Assembly: GCA_001247695.2 (NCBI GenBank)
Contig: LGRX02029050.1
Coordinates: 17,043-81,042, forward strand
Source of the DNA: Cymbomonas tetramitiformis
Taxonomy: Eukaryota > Chlorophyta > Pyramimonadophyceae > Pyramimonadales > Pyramimonadaceae
Length of the DNA: 64,000 nucleotides
Reading direction: 5' to 3'
Below, one piece after another: positions 44,048 to 55,063 of this stretch (the first letter of the stretch is position 1; every line of letters begins with the position of its first letter). The notes below the pieces were generated by a model. It did no database searches. It saw only the letters and a list, made by a program, of their open reading frames with translations, and had not been told where the DNA came from. The translations under genes and the position numbers were made by a program.

Positions 44048-45906
44048 ATGACGACTATTCGACGCTTCACCTGTGACGATCTCTTCACCTTTAACAACGT
44101 CAACCTTGATGTGCTGACCGAGACGGTGCGAGGACATCTGTTAGAAACATGGTTGTTTTGTCTACTGACAACCCGAACTGATTCTTGGAGTGCGCATTCG
44201 TAAAAACAGTACAATATGCACTTCTACCTTCAGTATCTTGCGAAGTGGCCTGAGTATTACCAAGCAGCGGAGGGACCTGGTGGTCAGTGTATGGGATATA
44301 GTACGCCCTCTTACACTCAGCTACCCCCTCTTACGCCTGGCCTGAGCACACTATGGCGGTACCTGAGTTTCGATGCAGAGATTCGATCACTTGCCCGTAT
44401 ACTTAAACGCCTGACCAAAACTCCGTTGCGCGACCATGAAGCCAAATAGATATCTGTATACTCCCTCCGGAAGTATGTTGCGAGTTCCGTGTTGTTGAGG
44501 CAGTGTTGGCGCCAACAGTTATGGGAAAGGCTGAGGGGCAAGGAGATAACTGGCACGGACACGTCACCGCTGTTACGGTAGGTCTCCTCTCGGAATACGA
44601 CGTTTTCCCTGTTGAGCTGCGAGAGTGTTCTGGATTCTACACCTGAAGGCTTGGACTGAGATATGTATTCTGCGTTTGTTCGGTTGATTGTGTCAGTCTA
44701 AGGTCGGCGAAATTGTGCATCGTTGGCCAGGTTGCTCCAGAATTCCGGAGGCAACAGCTCGCTGCCAAATTAATGGATGGTCTTGAGGAAATCACAGACC
44801 AAAAGTACGATCGCCGATTCTTGTCTCAAGAACGTGCTCTCTCTCTCCGTCGTGCTTGGCATACGACTGTTCTGCACTCTATCTTGATTGTTTCTTTTAC
44901 CTTCTGAAGACCATCCAACAGCAGGAAATTCGATAGGCTGATGGTGAATAATGGCATCGAGTATTACACAGTGTTGTGCACACATGGTTTGATGTTCCCG
45001 TTAACTCAGTTGGCAGGGCTTCTGCAGTTACGCTCAAGACTAGAACAATAATAAATCGCACGTCATCGAACCTCCCAAAGCAGAGGGTAAGGGGCTAGAG
45101 GGGAAGGGGCTAACGTTCTGTCATGGGACAGGCATAAAGGATACTTTGTCGATCTCTTTGTTCGGATATCTAACTCGGTAGCAATAGGGATGTATAAAAA
45201 GGTATGCAACGGTCAAATAGCGATTGTGCTTGTTTTTGCGCATCTCGCTTTCTCTTGGTAACTGCTATCCAACGCCGCAGTCTCAAGTTTTTTAAAAAGT
45301 TGTTGAACCGGTTCTCGAGGCGCTAAATCCAGTCCACTTGGGCTTCAGTTTGGATATTCCGTCTATCGCCAAGTAATAGGATATTACAGCGGAGAAGAAG
45401 ACGCATACGGTAAGTGGCTTATGCAAGCTTTGTTTGTGAGAGCCGATCTCGCCAACACACCGAGTTATGTAGAAAATGTGACTGCAGTTGTGTTTGCCTG
45501 CCTTACGCGCCGTGCGTTGTTAACATACTTCCTGAGCATGCTTTCAAACACCCGGTAAGATCGAATTTTCCCGAGGAAAGATCATACTTTCCTGAGTTGC
45601 GCTCGGGGTGTGCGATGCTGCCTTCTGAGTTCGTGCCGTTACCTCTATTGGGGGGATATGGCGATGTTCAGATATGCGAAAAGCAATGAGTCACGATGTT
45701 CACAAAAAGTCCATCATACCCTTGGAGCGACCTATATATCCGCACGAGCTTGAGTCAGACTAGTACGGGCGCAACTCTGGGTCGGTGATATGAGACCTAA
45801 ACTGCGGGATCAACGCAAATCTTCAGCTACATACCCTTCAATGCTGCTGGTTGCTTCTGTCGTGACTGATATGTTAGAGGAAGAATGCACACAATTTCTT
45901 TGGTGA
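44048..45906 (+). CDS. NAA20: N-alpha-acetyltransferase 20 (NatB catalytic subunit)
   Basis: GNAT-fold enzyme that, with NAA25, acetylates N-termini beginning Met-Asp/Glu/Asn/Gln on nascent chains. Seven exons: 44048-44125, 44210-44300, 44519-44577, 44731-44804, 45132-45201, 45349-45409, and a last one from about 45773 to 45906. All junctions but the last are GT-AG and in phase. Diagnostic stretches: MTTIRRFTCDDLFTFNNVNL, FYLQYLAKWPEYYQAAEGPG, MGKAEGQGDNWHGHVTAV, VAPEFRR, YFVDLFVRISNSVAIGMYKK, FGYSVYRQVIGYYS, DMRPKLRDQRKSS. Two oddities: the acetyl-CoA loop reads RRQQLA where the family has Gly at the fourth position, and no AG lies directly before the expected DMRP exon, so an acceptor at 45772 adding about five residues is assumed. 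The gene is invisible to single-frame ORF scans. Confidence 0.92.
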
Positions 45907-46730
45907 CTTCCAGTTGTTTTTGCAAGGCCGATGCTCGGCATGAAATAGGAGTGCATTGTGGACTGTGGGGCAATTTCCCCTGTTAAGAGGAAATATAACT
46001 TCGCCTTCTGATTACTTCAACCCTCCACTTCCTGAAAGGGAGCTTCCAAACGGAATGAGATAAAAGCACTAGTTGTAGGTTGTTCAGTGCCCTTGCCACA
46101 AGTCCGAAATAATCGTTTGTGCAAGGTTAGCATCGCGTGTGGAGCAGCATGTGCCGAGCAAATGTGTTTCGTACGGAATGACCACTTCGATGTATGCAAC
46201 CCCCAATATTGACACTTGTCGCAGGTGGCACTCACTTTCGTTGGGAACACCCGTGCACCTTCTGAAATCGATATATTGTGGTAAAGTGTAAGAGCAAATT
46301 CGTCCCTCTGTACCTTTTAGCGAATGAGCAACCCCCCCTAACGTCATCCAGTTTCTAGACGACCGGGCACGACGTGAGCTTTCTCTCGCTTGAATATGTG
46401 AAAAGTGCATTTCGTCCTTTGGTTGGAAATGTAACTCCCTTGGATTTTGAATGAACTGCATAGGATGGACAATTTGGTTCATCAGGGACGGCACTTCGTG
46501 AGCCCATCTACAAACGTACCAGGCACAACCATGCAGGTGTAACTCAGTGAACTGAGGCGATGCGTTGAGCAAGCGAGTCTTGCACACGAGGAATCTCTAG
46601 AATTCATCGGTTGAGCGAAGATGCTTTATCTATACTAGCTTCGTCCATGTCTAGATTTCCACAAAGCCTCGAGGATTAGTGTCAATAGTTTTTGTAGTAC
46701 ATATGGTTTTCAGTATTTCCACTTGGATGA
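45907..46730. other. Intergenic, nothing supported
   Basis: A 167-codon minus-strand frame (46084-46587) shows no motif or splice partner. No repeats noted. Confidence 0.35.
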
Positions 46731-46748
46731 TTGATCAGCATGTCCCTT

Positions 46749-47526
46749 CTTGTGGAGAGGGCTAACCCAAAGAAAACCAGGACCGCTAGTACGAACGGTG
46801 CAGGGGTCACCACTAAGCGGGTGGCGGCCAACGGGGCCAAATGCAAAACCAGAGCACCTCCAGCCGACGGCCGCGGGTCGCCAGCTGTAGGTCTCCGGCC
46901 GACCGATGCACGAGCTGGTCGAGAACATCCATAACATTGTGCATGCGGGCGCAACCGAGAACAAAGTGGAAAACCTTATCGACCTGGACACAATGAAGGC
47001 TTGGACACGGCAGATGCAGACAGATTCGAATGGGCAAACGAGGGGCCAGGCGTGGGCTGCCACGTTGTATGGAGAGGAATTCACGATGGAGCACGCCGGC
47101 GGCGCACTCTTTGGCACCACGTCGGCCGGTCCTTGCATGCCATCACCAACGACGCTTGGAACAACGAACACGATTACTAGTTTGTGGTGGTGGGCGGCCA
47201 CAACGACGGCACCGCCATTCTCCCCAAACTCTCCAAAGGCGCAAAAACAACCGATGTGTACTCGGAGTTTGCACAGTTCCATGTTGAGTTCGACGCTCGC
47301 CCTATCTACAAGACAGCTATTGCCACGTTGAAGCCGCGCACCGTGCCGGATGTGCACCTCACCGAGGATGGGCTTTTGTATATTGCCTCCACCGGGAAGT
47401 CCCTGGGGATGTGCAACCTGCCCAACCTGCTAAAGAAGCGAAAGACGGTTCCGCTTGCGTTATTGCGCTTTGAGGAGGCGGCGGATGTTGCTTCGGCACA
47501 AGGACGACGTGGTCCAGGCCGTGGAT
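46749..47526 (+). pseudogene. Decayed protein gene, probably TE-derived
   Basis: Coding-like reading starts at MHELVENIHNIVH (46906) and runs to EEFTMEHAGG near 47100. It then continues in a different frame (HVGRSLHAITNDAWNNEH) through an in-frame TAG near 47178 to DYFVVVGGHNDG-like sequence and PDVHLTEDGLLYIASTGKSL, ending at about 47525. VVGGHNDG and DVHLTEDG recall blocks III and V of SGNH/GDSL hydrolases, a domain some retroelements carry; the block V spacing is not exact. At least one frameshift and one stop make it a pseudogene. The function is only a suggestion. Confidence 0.4.
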
Positions 47527-48590
47527 AAGGTACTTGCCCCTCTGCTCTGAAGGAGCTTATGTGTCGTCTTTAAGACGACGCCCTCCTAGATAGATTACAT
47601 GGGTGGGGGGCGGGGCTGACACGAGGTACATAATGCTTTTCTTCGCAGGCCTGCACACGCGGTGGATTGGGACCTTCGCCCTGAGCCAGGCCTCTACCGC
47701 GGAAGCCCGTGCTCCTCTCAAAGCTAGCATGGGACGGCACTATAAAACAGCAAACCGGCTGTAGAACAGTTCGTAGGTAGAGGAATGAGTGACGCCTGCA
47801 AACATGGTGCCTACTAAAGGCAACTAGCAAAACACCGGGTGTCATAACTTATATAATGAGAACGAAGACTCTGTTATTATAATCAGTGATCAAGAGATTA
47901 GTTGAGGCACCTCCTCGGCATCCTCGTTCGTGTAACCTGCCCGTTGCTTTTGTACTTTGTGTGAACGCGTGTGCTTTCTTTGCCTCCAAAACCCGTTTCG
48001 TATGGCTGTTGTTTTACAAGGCCTCTCCTTCCCCGACGACGCAGCGATTTTGGATCGCTTGAATTTTGTGGATGTTACCAAACGCCCGAAAGTTTCAATT
48101 CAGTGTGGATAATGGCTGAATCTCGCAATCTGCTCGTGGTGGTGGCCGGTCTAAACACAAGCAGGACCTGGTGACTATGCTCGATGACCGTCTAAGGGAC
48201 CTCGGTTGCGACATCGACAACAAAATGCGCGCATCTAGAAGCGACCGGACCCCGCCCATGCCACCCGAGGACGGCGCGCGGACGCCCTGCGCATGCCCGC
48301 CAAGAAGCTACCGAGCCTGCTGGTGAGGGGAGCGCCCCGCCCACCGCTAGGGACAGCAGTCACGTATCCGGCTGCCCACACCCCCGGGGCACAGGATATC
48401 GAGAGGTCCGGTGGGGGCGTTTACCCCGCAAGAAAGCGGGGTCTGGGGGAGTGGGTACTCAGCCCTACTCGCAACCGATCACCATCACTTAGAACTGCTC
48501 AAAACACATGAGACATGTCATTTTTTGGCGCCTGCGGCGCGATATCCCACAATTTTATTGTTTGAGTTCAACGTCCGTCAACTTCACTTC
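47527..48590 (+). other. Mostly non-coding, one TE-like fragment
   Basis: A short plus fragment around 48150-48270 reads HKQDLVTMLDDRLRDLG and may belong to the same decayed element as its neighbours. The rest shows nothing. Confidence 0.3.
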
Positions 48591-48620
48591 AGCCAAGCGT
48601 CCTGCAAGCTCCTCGGTAGT

Positions 48621-48785
48621 GATGCATGGCGGTATCCGCGCGTGGGTCACTCCCGCCCCCGCGCGCGCGATGGTGGTAACCTATCCGCGCGTGGGGCACT
48701 CCCGCCCCCGCGCGCGTGATGGTGGTATCCGCGCATGGGGCACTCCCGCCCCCGCGCGCGTGATGGCGGTATCCGCACGATGCAC
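48621..48785. repeat. ~40-bp GC-rich minisatellite
   Basis: Four copies of a unit containing CACTCCCGCCCCCGCGCGCG followed by TGATGGTGGTATCCGCGC. Confidence 0.85.
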
Positions 48786-49235
48786 TGCACGATGTAGAAG
48801 TCTTGGGGGGAAGGGGTATTTAACCCCCAAGTCGAAAATTGAGGGTCTTGGGAGGGAGAGGTGTACCACCCAAGACCCAAGAAGCGAGTCTAGGGAGGGT
48901 AAACAAAAATGTCGTCTTGCCCCCACTATGGGCAAAGTGTGGACAGCCCTCGTCAAACCCCGTGCCAAAGCGGGAAAACAATCGTGCCTTCTTCACCGCA
49001 GAAGACTTGCAAATGCCGCCACTGCCAAATACGACGAAGAGATGGTCCAAAGAGCACGAACGCAGATCAGACGTGCTGATCGCACGCCCGCGGCACCTCG
49101 GAGTGGCGTTCCAATCCAGAATTAGGCGGGTGTGCCTTCTACCGGTACCCGACGTGGAGGTTGATTTGCTTGACCCCGTCCACTCTGATTATCAAGGACA
49201 TGATAAAGTGAATCTGCCTACAGCGAAACCGATCG

Positions 49236-49629
49236 GTGGCGGCGCAGCAACCTAATCGGTGGTTTTGGGGCTACTGGAAACCTGGCCAACCACGACATGG
49301 AAGACCTGCTGGCTGCGGATCCCCAATGCGCGTTGCAGCAGTTGTCGGACGAGTGTACGCTTATGTCCGGCATGTTTGCGTGCGGACAATGCTGTGCGGA
49401 CTGCCCTCCACGATTGACCTGGCCTACTGGGAGGAGGCAGCTGAATAGCGCAAGGACATTATTGTGAAAAGTGCCATAGAAGCTTTGAAGGAGATCAACC
49501 TGGGGATGGACGAAGAAATGCATACGCCGACCGAGGATGGGCTTGCGGTGCCAGACTTCTCGTTCCAGGTGTGCACCCATGCCGACGTAGATACGCAGGC
49601 AGTGAAATGGTTACCTTTTTGCGATACAT
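49236..49629 (+). pseudogene. Decayed ORF with one in-frame TAG
   Basis: One frame reads TIDLAYWEEAAE, then TAG at 49446-49448, then IVKSAIEALKEINLGMDEE and DGLAVPDFSFQ. Composition is coding-like; family unknown. Probably the same element as 46.7-48.3 kb. Confidence 0.35.
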
Positions 49630-50635
49630 GAATTGTGCGTCATGAGTTTCGCTGGAACTTTGCATGGCAAAACGGGGAGGGGAAGCCGGGGGAAAGGGTG
49701 CAAGAAGTATGCTGGGTGCCCACGAAGTGGCGAGATGGCGAGCCGATCGAGTGGTGCACGGAGGAGAGGTATGCAGTACTGAAACTGCGGGCGGTGTAGA
49801 ATATCGTCCAAAATAGTACTACTTTTATCTTACCGTGAAGCGTTTGGTGCGGCGCTGGATGATGAAGTACGACTTTGCCAACTAAGCAGCGGGCGATCCC
49901 CACGGCCAGAGCATGGGAGAATGCGTGTGTTATGAGCAGCCCGCACGCGGTTCGCGTAAACGAGCACCTAAAGGTCGGCGGGAAGGCTACTGAGCGAGAC
50001 ACCGAGTGAAAACCTAGAGAAACCATGCCTGATACGAACTGGGATGGCCATCGAGTATTGAGAGGGTGACGGACAAGCAAAGAGGCACGACAAACAGTGC
50101 GACCCGTGCCTAATAAGTTTCCCCATGCGCGCGACCTTGCTTTTTCAGTGCTTGCTGCGGCGGTCAGTAGTATCCGTGCTCTGCCATACTTGCGTCGAAC
50201 ACGAGTGAGAGAAGAACTAAGATTGCACCGCGCGACTGACGAGTACAATGCAACTTCAGGTCGTGGTCCACGAGGTACGGTGCGTTGCGAAGTGCGGACC
50301 TCCCACCCAACGAAGGTACGCGTGTGTTGTTTTCCACGAAGACCTCCGCCCTCCTAATCGCACGCCAGCATGGACATGAGGTGTGACGCCCCGTCATGGC
50401 TTACCATATGCGGGCGATGTATTAAATATGACAGAGTTTGGAAAAACGCTGGTTGTTTCCTTAACGTCGAGTTTCCTTAACGGTGAGCGATTACTGTACC
50501 GACCTTGGGGGAACATAATATACCAAGGGAGGCACCAATTACCTCTTCCACAGCAGGAATCACAGAAAACATCCAAAAGCCCAGCTGCATTACTGCAGAA
50601 ATCTTAGGACGTTATTTTGTTTCATAGAAGAGATG
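49630..50635. other. No gene supported
   Basis: A 202-codon minus-strand frame (49640-50248) has biased, repetitive composition and no motif. Otherwise featureless. Confidence 0.3.
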
Positions 50636-50639
50636 CTTG

Positions 50640-50965
50640 GAAACCGGCGGGCGTCTATGCAGCCCGTCGTTTTGGGTGTCTGTTTAACATCCTTGTTGAG
50701 CAGCGCTTCATCTTTTTACAGGCGGGTTTGTTCGGTTGCGCTATGTGTGATGCCGCCAGTAACGTTGCTGGCGGCACGTGTACCTGCTCTCAGAGGCATT
50801 CATCGCGGAGCACTTCTTGTAGGCCGACGGGTTGTATTACGGCCCGGCGGTTTCGGTGTCTCTTGCGACCCCTCGTTCAATCAGCGCTTTTGTATTTTAT
50901 GCAGATTTTCTTTCTTGTTGTGTATTTCTGATGTTGCCAGCAACGTCACCAGCGGATCCCGGATC
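50640..50965. repeat. Diverged ~190-bp direct duplication
   Basis: Two related units, about 50640-50785 and 50818-50962. Shared landmarks in order are GCCCGTCGTTTTGGGTGTCT / GCCCGGCGGTTTCGGTGTCT, CAGCGCTT, and a GCCAG-AACGTTGCTGGC-type palindrome. Confidence 0.55.
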
Positions 50966-50981
50966 TATATAAATGCTTAAC

Positions 50982-51034
50982 GGGGGCGATAGCTGCACAA
51001 TATGTGCAGTGTGGGTTCAAATCCCGCCGCGCTC
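50982..51034 (+). other. D-arm-less tRNA-like structure
   Basis: GGGGGCG (50982-50988) can pair with CGCGCTC (51028-51034) with one mismatch and one G-T. Between them are a 17-nt arm (CTGCA stem, 7-nt loop CAATATG, TGCAG) and a perfect T-arm, GTGGG-TTCAAAT-CCCGC (51011-51027), carrying a pol III B-box. There is no D-arm and position 33 is not U, so it is not a normal tRNA gene. More likely a tRNA-derived repeat end. Confidence 0.4.
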
Positions 51035-51234
51035 ACTAACTTTACTCTGTAATGTTGAAGGGTTTCTGCTTACTGTTTTTGAACGCCTGATTCTCATGTG
51101 TGCTGTTTCTTGTGGCGTGTGCACCTGGTTTTCATTTTTTCATCTCAGTGCTGATATTTCGGCTGTTATTGTGCAGGTATTTCAAATACTTATCACTTGC
51201 TGGCGAAATGCTTGTTGCCGAGTCGGGAAATCTG

Positions 51235-51535
51235 TTTGATTTAGCTTTTTAGCGTCCAGCAACTATTTTGAAGGCGCTGATATTTAACCTTGTACTTGAA
51301 CTTTTTTGTTGTGACATTTATTATGTTATACTCACCATGTATGGCTCATTCTTTTAAAATTGTATTTGCACATTTCTTGTAACGAAATCAAGCTTTAGTG
51401 CTTTGCTTGTGTGTGCATGATGCTCGCTTGCTTTGCTGAAAGTATGCCTTACTCCCTTTGAACTCTGTCACTATCCATATACCGAGATTTGAGTTGTTAG
51501 GGTATTTTTGCACTGTGGTTATTTTGTTTCAGAAT
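51235..51535. other. AT-rich intergenic stretch
   Basis: No coding or structured feature recognised. Confidence 0.3.
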
Positions 51536-51574
51536 TCGGTAAGTAAAAATCGTTCGTCCAGAATAATTTTCTGT

Positions 51575-51712
51575 AACTTTTTGCGACAGACTTGAGTGTG
51601 GAACTCCCTGCTGTCGCAGCTGCGACAATCACAAGAACCACACTCATTTTTGTCGCTCACTAAAATATAAGTTTTGTCGCACGATGCGACAAATTCAAAG
51701 ACCTCGCGACAA
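51575..51712. repeat. TGTCGC/GCGACA palindrome cluster
   Basis: TGTCGCAGCTGCGACA (51612-51627) is a perfect 16-bp palindrome. TTTGTCGCACGATGCGACAAA (51673-51693) has 9-bp arms. Further GTCGC/GCGAC words lie at 51589, 51650 and 51704. The segment could fold into a multi-hairpin structure and may be a short foldback element. Confidence 0.6.
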
Positions 51713-51714
51713 AA

Positions 51715-53337
51715 ATGAAGTGCTACCTCAGTGGAAGGCAACTAAGATTTGATGAAGCAGGAGACTTAGATTATTCTCTTTTCGTCTTTCATGAACAAGC
51801 CATAACGGGAGGCACCAGAACCCACATTGGACAACTCCAAAAGTCAAACCATCAGAAGAAATGGACATGCATGAATGGGCAAGGGAGAGCACTAAGATGG
51901 ATGGAGGAGAATCGTACAAAACCAGCCGAGGATGAATAAAAATTGCCTCTAAATACTTCACAGCCTAAAGATGCAGGGAGCTAACGGGTTTACAAGCAGC
52001 CCCCCACATGTCACACAGGATGGGACTAGGAGGTAGCCCGACGTGTCCCAAATGCGACACAGAGGCCCTATGCACCTACAAGCACATACAACTTGTCTGT
52101 CCAAGGAATGGGAATGAGTTACGCCAGTTGAGAGAGAAATAGCATGAGGAAATGAATGAAGCAATAAAACAAACTATTGTGGGAGGCCCGAAGATGGTTA
52201 TAGAAGGAAGCAACACAGGTGCAGACACCCTTAATGCTGCCGAAATCTTCCCGTTGACAGAGATAGACAGAGACCTAACAGCATCACGCCCGCTTGCTGC
52301 CTTGCCAGAAGCCAGCATGTATAGGCTTTCGAATACAAGGAAGGGCATTGTTGCAGTTTCTGCCACACGACCTGTCAGCACAAACAGCAACGGGCGCCTG
52401 AACTTTCATGACCTGCAGTACACCAAAAGGAAAGAGTTTTGGAAGCTAATGGGGTGGCACAGGCTAACAACTGACTCACCCCAGACCTCACTCGGCAGGT
52501 ATACACAGCGGGCCAATGACATTCTCTCAGCACGTATAGCGTGCAATAAAGAGTCGGGTGACCCGAAAAATTGCGATGCAATAAGAAGAGACCTATTAGA
52601 TATCATTATAGATGAAAGAGACCTAGACAAGGATGGTTGTGAGCTGTTCTGCAATCCAGTAAACTCGCATTCCAGAATCAGTAGGAGACGATGTCAAGGC
52701 CTGGGTAACGCTAAGGCCAATTTACACAAAAGTTCCGAGTATCTAGATCGCGAGATATAAACGTTTTAAGTTTACGCTTAAGTATGGTTAAGTATGGGCG
52801 GGGAATGAATGGTATCGACCATAATTTTTCCATAACGTAAAATCGTGCGCAAAATGTTCACATCGCTTTGGGCGACCTACTAATCAAATAAAAAGGTTTT
52901 TGGAACTTTTGTGTAAATTGGCCTTAGCGTTACCCAGGCCTTGATGTATTCCCACGGAAGCAATGAAAGCAGCACTAAGACCCTTTTGCTACAAAGGGAA
53001 CATAGGGTAGAATGGGCTTGCGAGGGATGCATACATTAACAGTATCACTGACAAGGGCAAAAATGTTTATGGGAACCCGCCCTTTGATGGAGGGGTGAGA
53101 AAGGAAACATCTGCTGCGGTTATGGGAACCCTGTCCCGGGGACTAGAAGCGGCTATGACCTCGGAAGGATTTGAGGGGATCTGGATGTTGCCACTGTCCC
53201 CGAAGAACCTTAAAAAGTGGACAGAGATAGGCTTTAAGCTGATATTCAAATATCCAAGGGGGCTATACCTTTCATCCCTCATTACTATTGGTCGGGAAAG
53301 GGACCCTGTATACAATGCCGGGAGAGGGATGTTATAA
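51715..53337 (+). pseudogene. Decayed non-LTR-retrotransposon C-terminal coding sequence
   Basis: Plus-strand frames with stops and shifts. The key marker is CPKCDTEALCTYKHIQLVCP near 52035-52095, which has the Cys/His spacing of the zinc-binding segment after reverse transcriptase in non-LTR elements. It is followed by a 202-codon frame (52152-52760: RKGIVAVSATRPVST, KRKEFWKLMGWHRL). That frame is interrupted by a MITE at 52695-52943, and the original reading resumes after it (TEAMKAALRPFCYKGNIG, then a stop). A further fragment is 53095-53337 (RGLEAAMTSEGFEGIW). No intact reverse transcriptase core is present. Confidence 0.45.
52695..52943. mobile_element. MITE with perfect 42-bp inverted repeats
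   Basis: 249 bp. The left end 52695-52736 (begins CAAGGCCTGGGTAACGC) is repeated in perfect reverse complement at 52902-52943. Both flanks are ATGT (52691-52694 and 52944-52947), a 4-bp target duplication. No coding capacity. It splits a retroelement-derived frame, so it inserted later. The superfamily is not clear from the ends. Confidence 0.9.
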
Positions 53338-54400
53338 GGATAAGTACTCGGATGTGATCATAATGTCCATTGATAGTGCGAGCATGAGATGGCATGTGAG
53401 CACGAAGCTCAATCAATAACGAGCAGATGCAATACAAACTGCTAAAGTGGTTCATGAATGTGGTCCCGCCTAAGAAATTAAACCCTAAGATGCTTAAAGA
53501 AACGGGGTTGCATCCTGATATGATAACACGCGTACTTGAGGAGAGATAGTGCCCGCTACCGTCCCAACTGTGCCCATGAGCCGGAAGAGAGGATGACTCG
53601 GGTCAGCAAGGGCAATATCCGGGAGCACATCTGGATGGAGTGCTGCAAAGTGCGGGGGGAAGCCCCTTTTTCAATGCAACAAAACGGCCAAGGGAGCTGA
53701 CCCTCATGGGATATTTGCCAGAATGGCTACTATCCAAATTCATGGTCCTCCCACAAGGACCAACGCGCGATGACTATTATGAGTGCCACGCACATGGATC
53801 TTTGAGGCGTATACGTGCTTTTGGCATTATATTTATGAGTCAATTGAATAATTTCCCCTACAGGATCGTTCACGCGTGTGCTAGAGGGGCGTGCTTAAAG
53901 GGTGCGCTTTTGATATGTTTTTTTTATCGAAACACAAACCACGGCTTATCGTGTACCTCAGCCGGGTTGTGACACTTGTTGTAGCAGTCTCTGTGACGAA
54001 CATATGACACGCGCTGTACGGTACGCGTGAGGAGTTATGACAGTGAAGAGATACGGAAAGATAAGCGGGTGTTACACTTGTTCAGAGATAGTGAGAATAA
54101 GTAGGGCGGCGTGCAAGAGTGAGGCAGACGCTCATTTTTGTTTTGCCTTCGTAACAGTGATTCCGAAAATAGCCAGGACTCGCTTAAGACCGCGAAAACA
54201 GCAGTGTTATGAGATAATTTATAAGATACAGTATTCTTCTGCTTGTAAAGATATACATTTGTGGACTTGCTCTTGTACGATAGCGTCAGAACTGTAATTA
54301 ACAGTCTTTTTCAAAACAAAAATGTGCCATATTACAGACATGTCGTCTGTAATGCTGAGAGTTCAACAGCAGTCCTGAAGAACGAGACCTCTGAATGGTG
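53338..54400. other. Low-content region with one dispersed repeat
   Basis: At 53723-53860 lies a copy of the TGGCTACTxxCCAAATTCATGG...GGTCCTNNNNNNAGGACC repeat also found at 61.5 kb. Short frames elsewhere lack motifs. Confidence 0.4.
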
Positions 54401-54403
54401 ATG

Positions 54404-54933
54404 CCAGGGACGGATTCATCCGTACTGGTAAGCCTTGGAAGAGGTTGAGGGAAGCAGACTGTTGCGGTACTCGAAGTTCACCAGTCTTGCAAAGTACAGC
54501 GACAGCGATCAGAGCGGAACCGGTTGCCAATTGTACACTATGACTGCAGCGTTGAGAATTATGTGCTGGGCTATTTCGGGGAGTGACATCCTGCTGGAGC
54601 AAAGCACCAGACGGTAAAGCCAGGGACGGATTCATCCGTACTGGTACGCCTGAAGGCGTAGAGCGAAACAGGACTGTCAGTGGACACCATCACGACAGCA
54701 TTCTTTGTAGCCACTTGACCCATGCTGGCATTCTGCTGATTTACTGCGTGGACCAGATACACTGAGGGCTGAGGCAACCTTGCTGGACATCTAGAAGAGC
54801 CAGTGTAAGACAGGGCCAGGCCACAGACGAAACCGTGCTCACCAGTCATGGACGAGATTATCCTGGCAGTGATTGCTACTTAGAGCAAAGCACTGAAAGG
54901 TGAAGCCAGGGACGGATTCATCCGTACTGGTAA
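54404..54933. repeat. Three dispersed copies of a 30-bp word upstream of gag
   Basis: GCCAGGGACGGATTCATCCGTACTGGTA occurs at about 54406, 54620 and 54905, spaced roughly 214 and 285 bp. It contains the inverted pair ACGGAT/ATCCGT. The second and third are both preceded by GAGCAAAGCAC. They probably belong to the 5' leader or LTR of the retrotransposon that follows; no paired LTR is inside the window. Confidence 0.65.
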
Positions 54934-55063
54934 GCTTGGAAGTGTGGAGTGAAAAGAGCCTTCACACCAGTATCTCTTCTCTGCCGGGAAGATAGCAACG
55001 GAATCCAGTACTGACCGTCAGAAGCAACAAAGGGCAGAGAGGCGTGCCCAGAGAGCGATACGG

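Noticed and set aside
44997..45080. tRNA gene suggested by TTAACTCAGTTGGCAGGG (A-box-like)
   Set aside because: No T-arm/B-box on the same strand at the right distance, no paired acceptor stem, and it lies in an NAA20 intron.
46084..46587. 167-codon minus-strand frame as a gene
   Set aside because: No recognisable motif, no splice partners, and composition not clearly coding.
49640..50248. 202-codon minus-strand frame
   Set aside because: Ser/Arg/His-biased composition with no motif; overlaps decayed plus-strand coding sequence.
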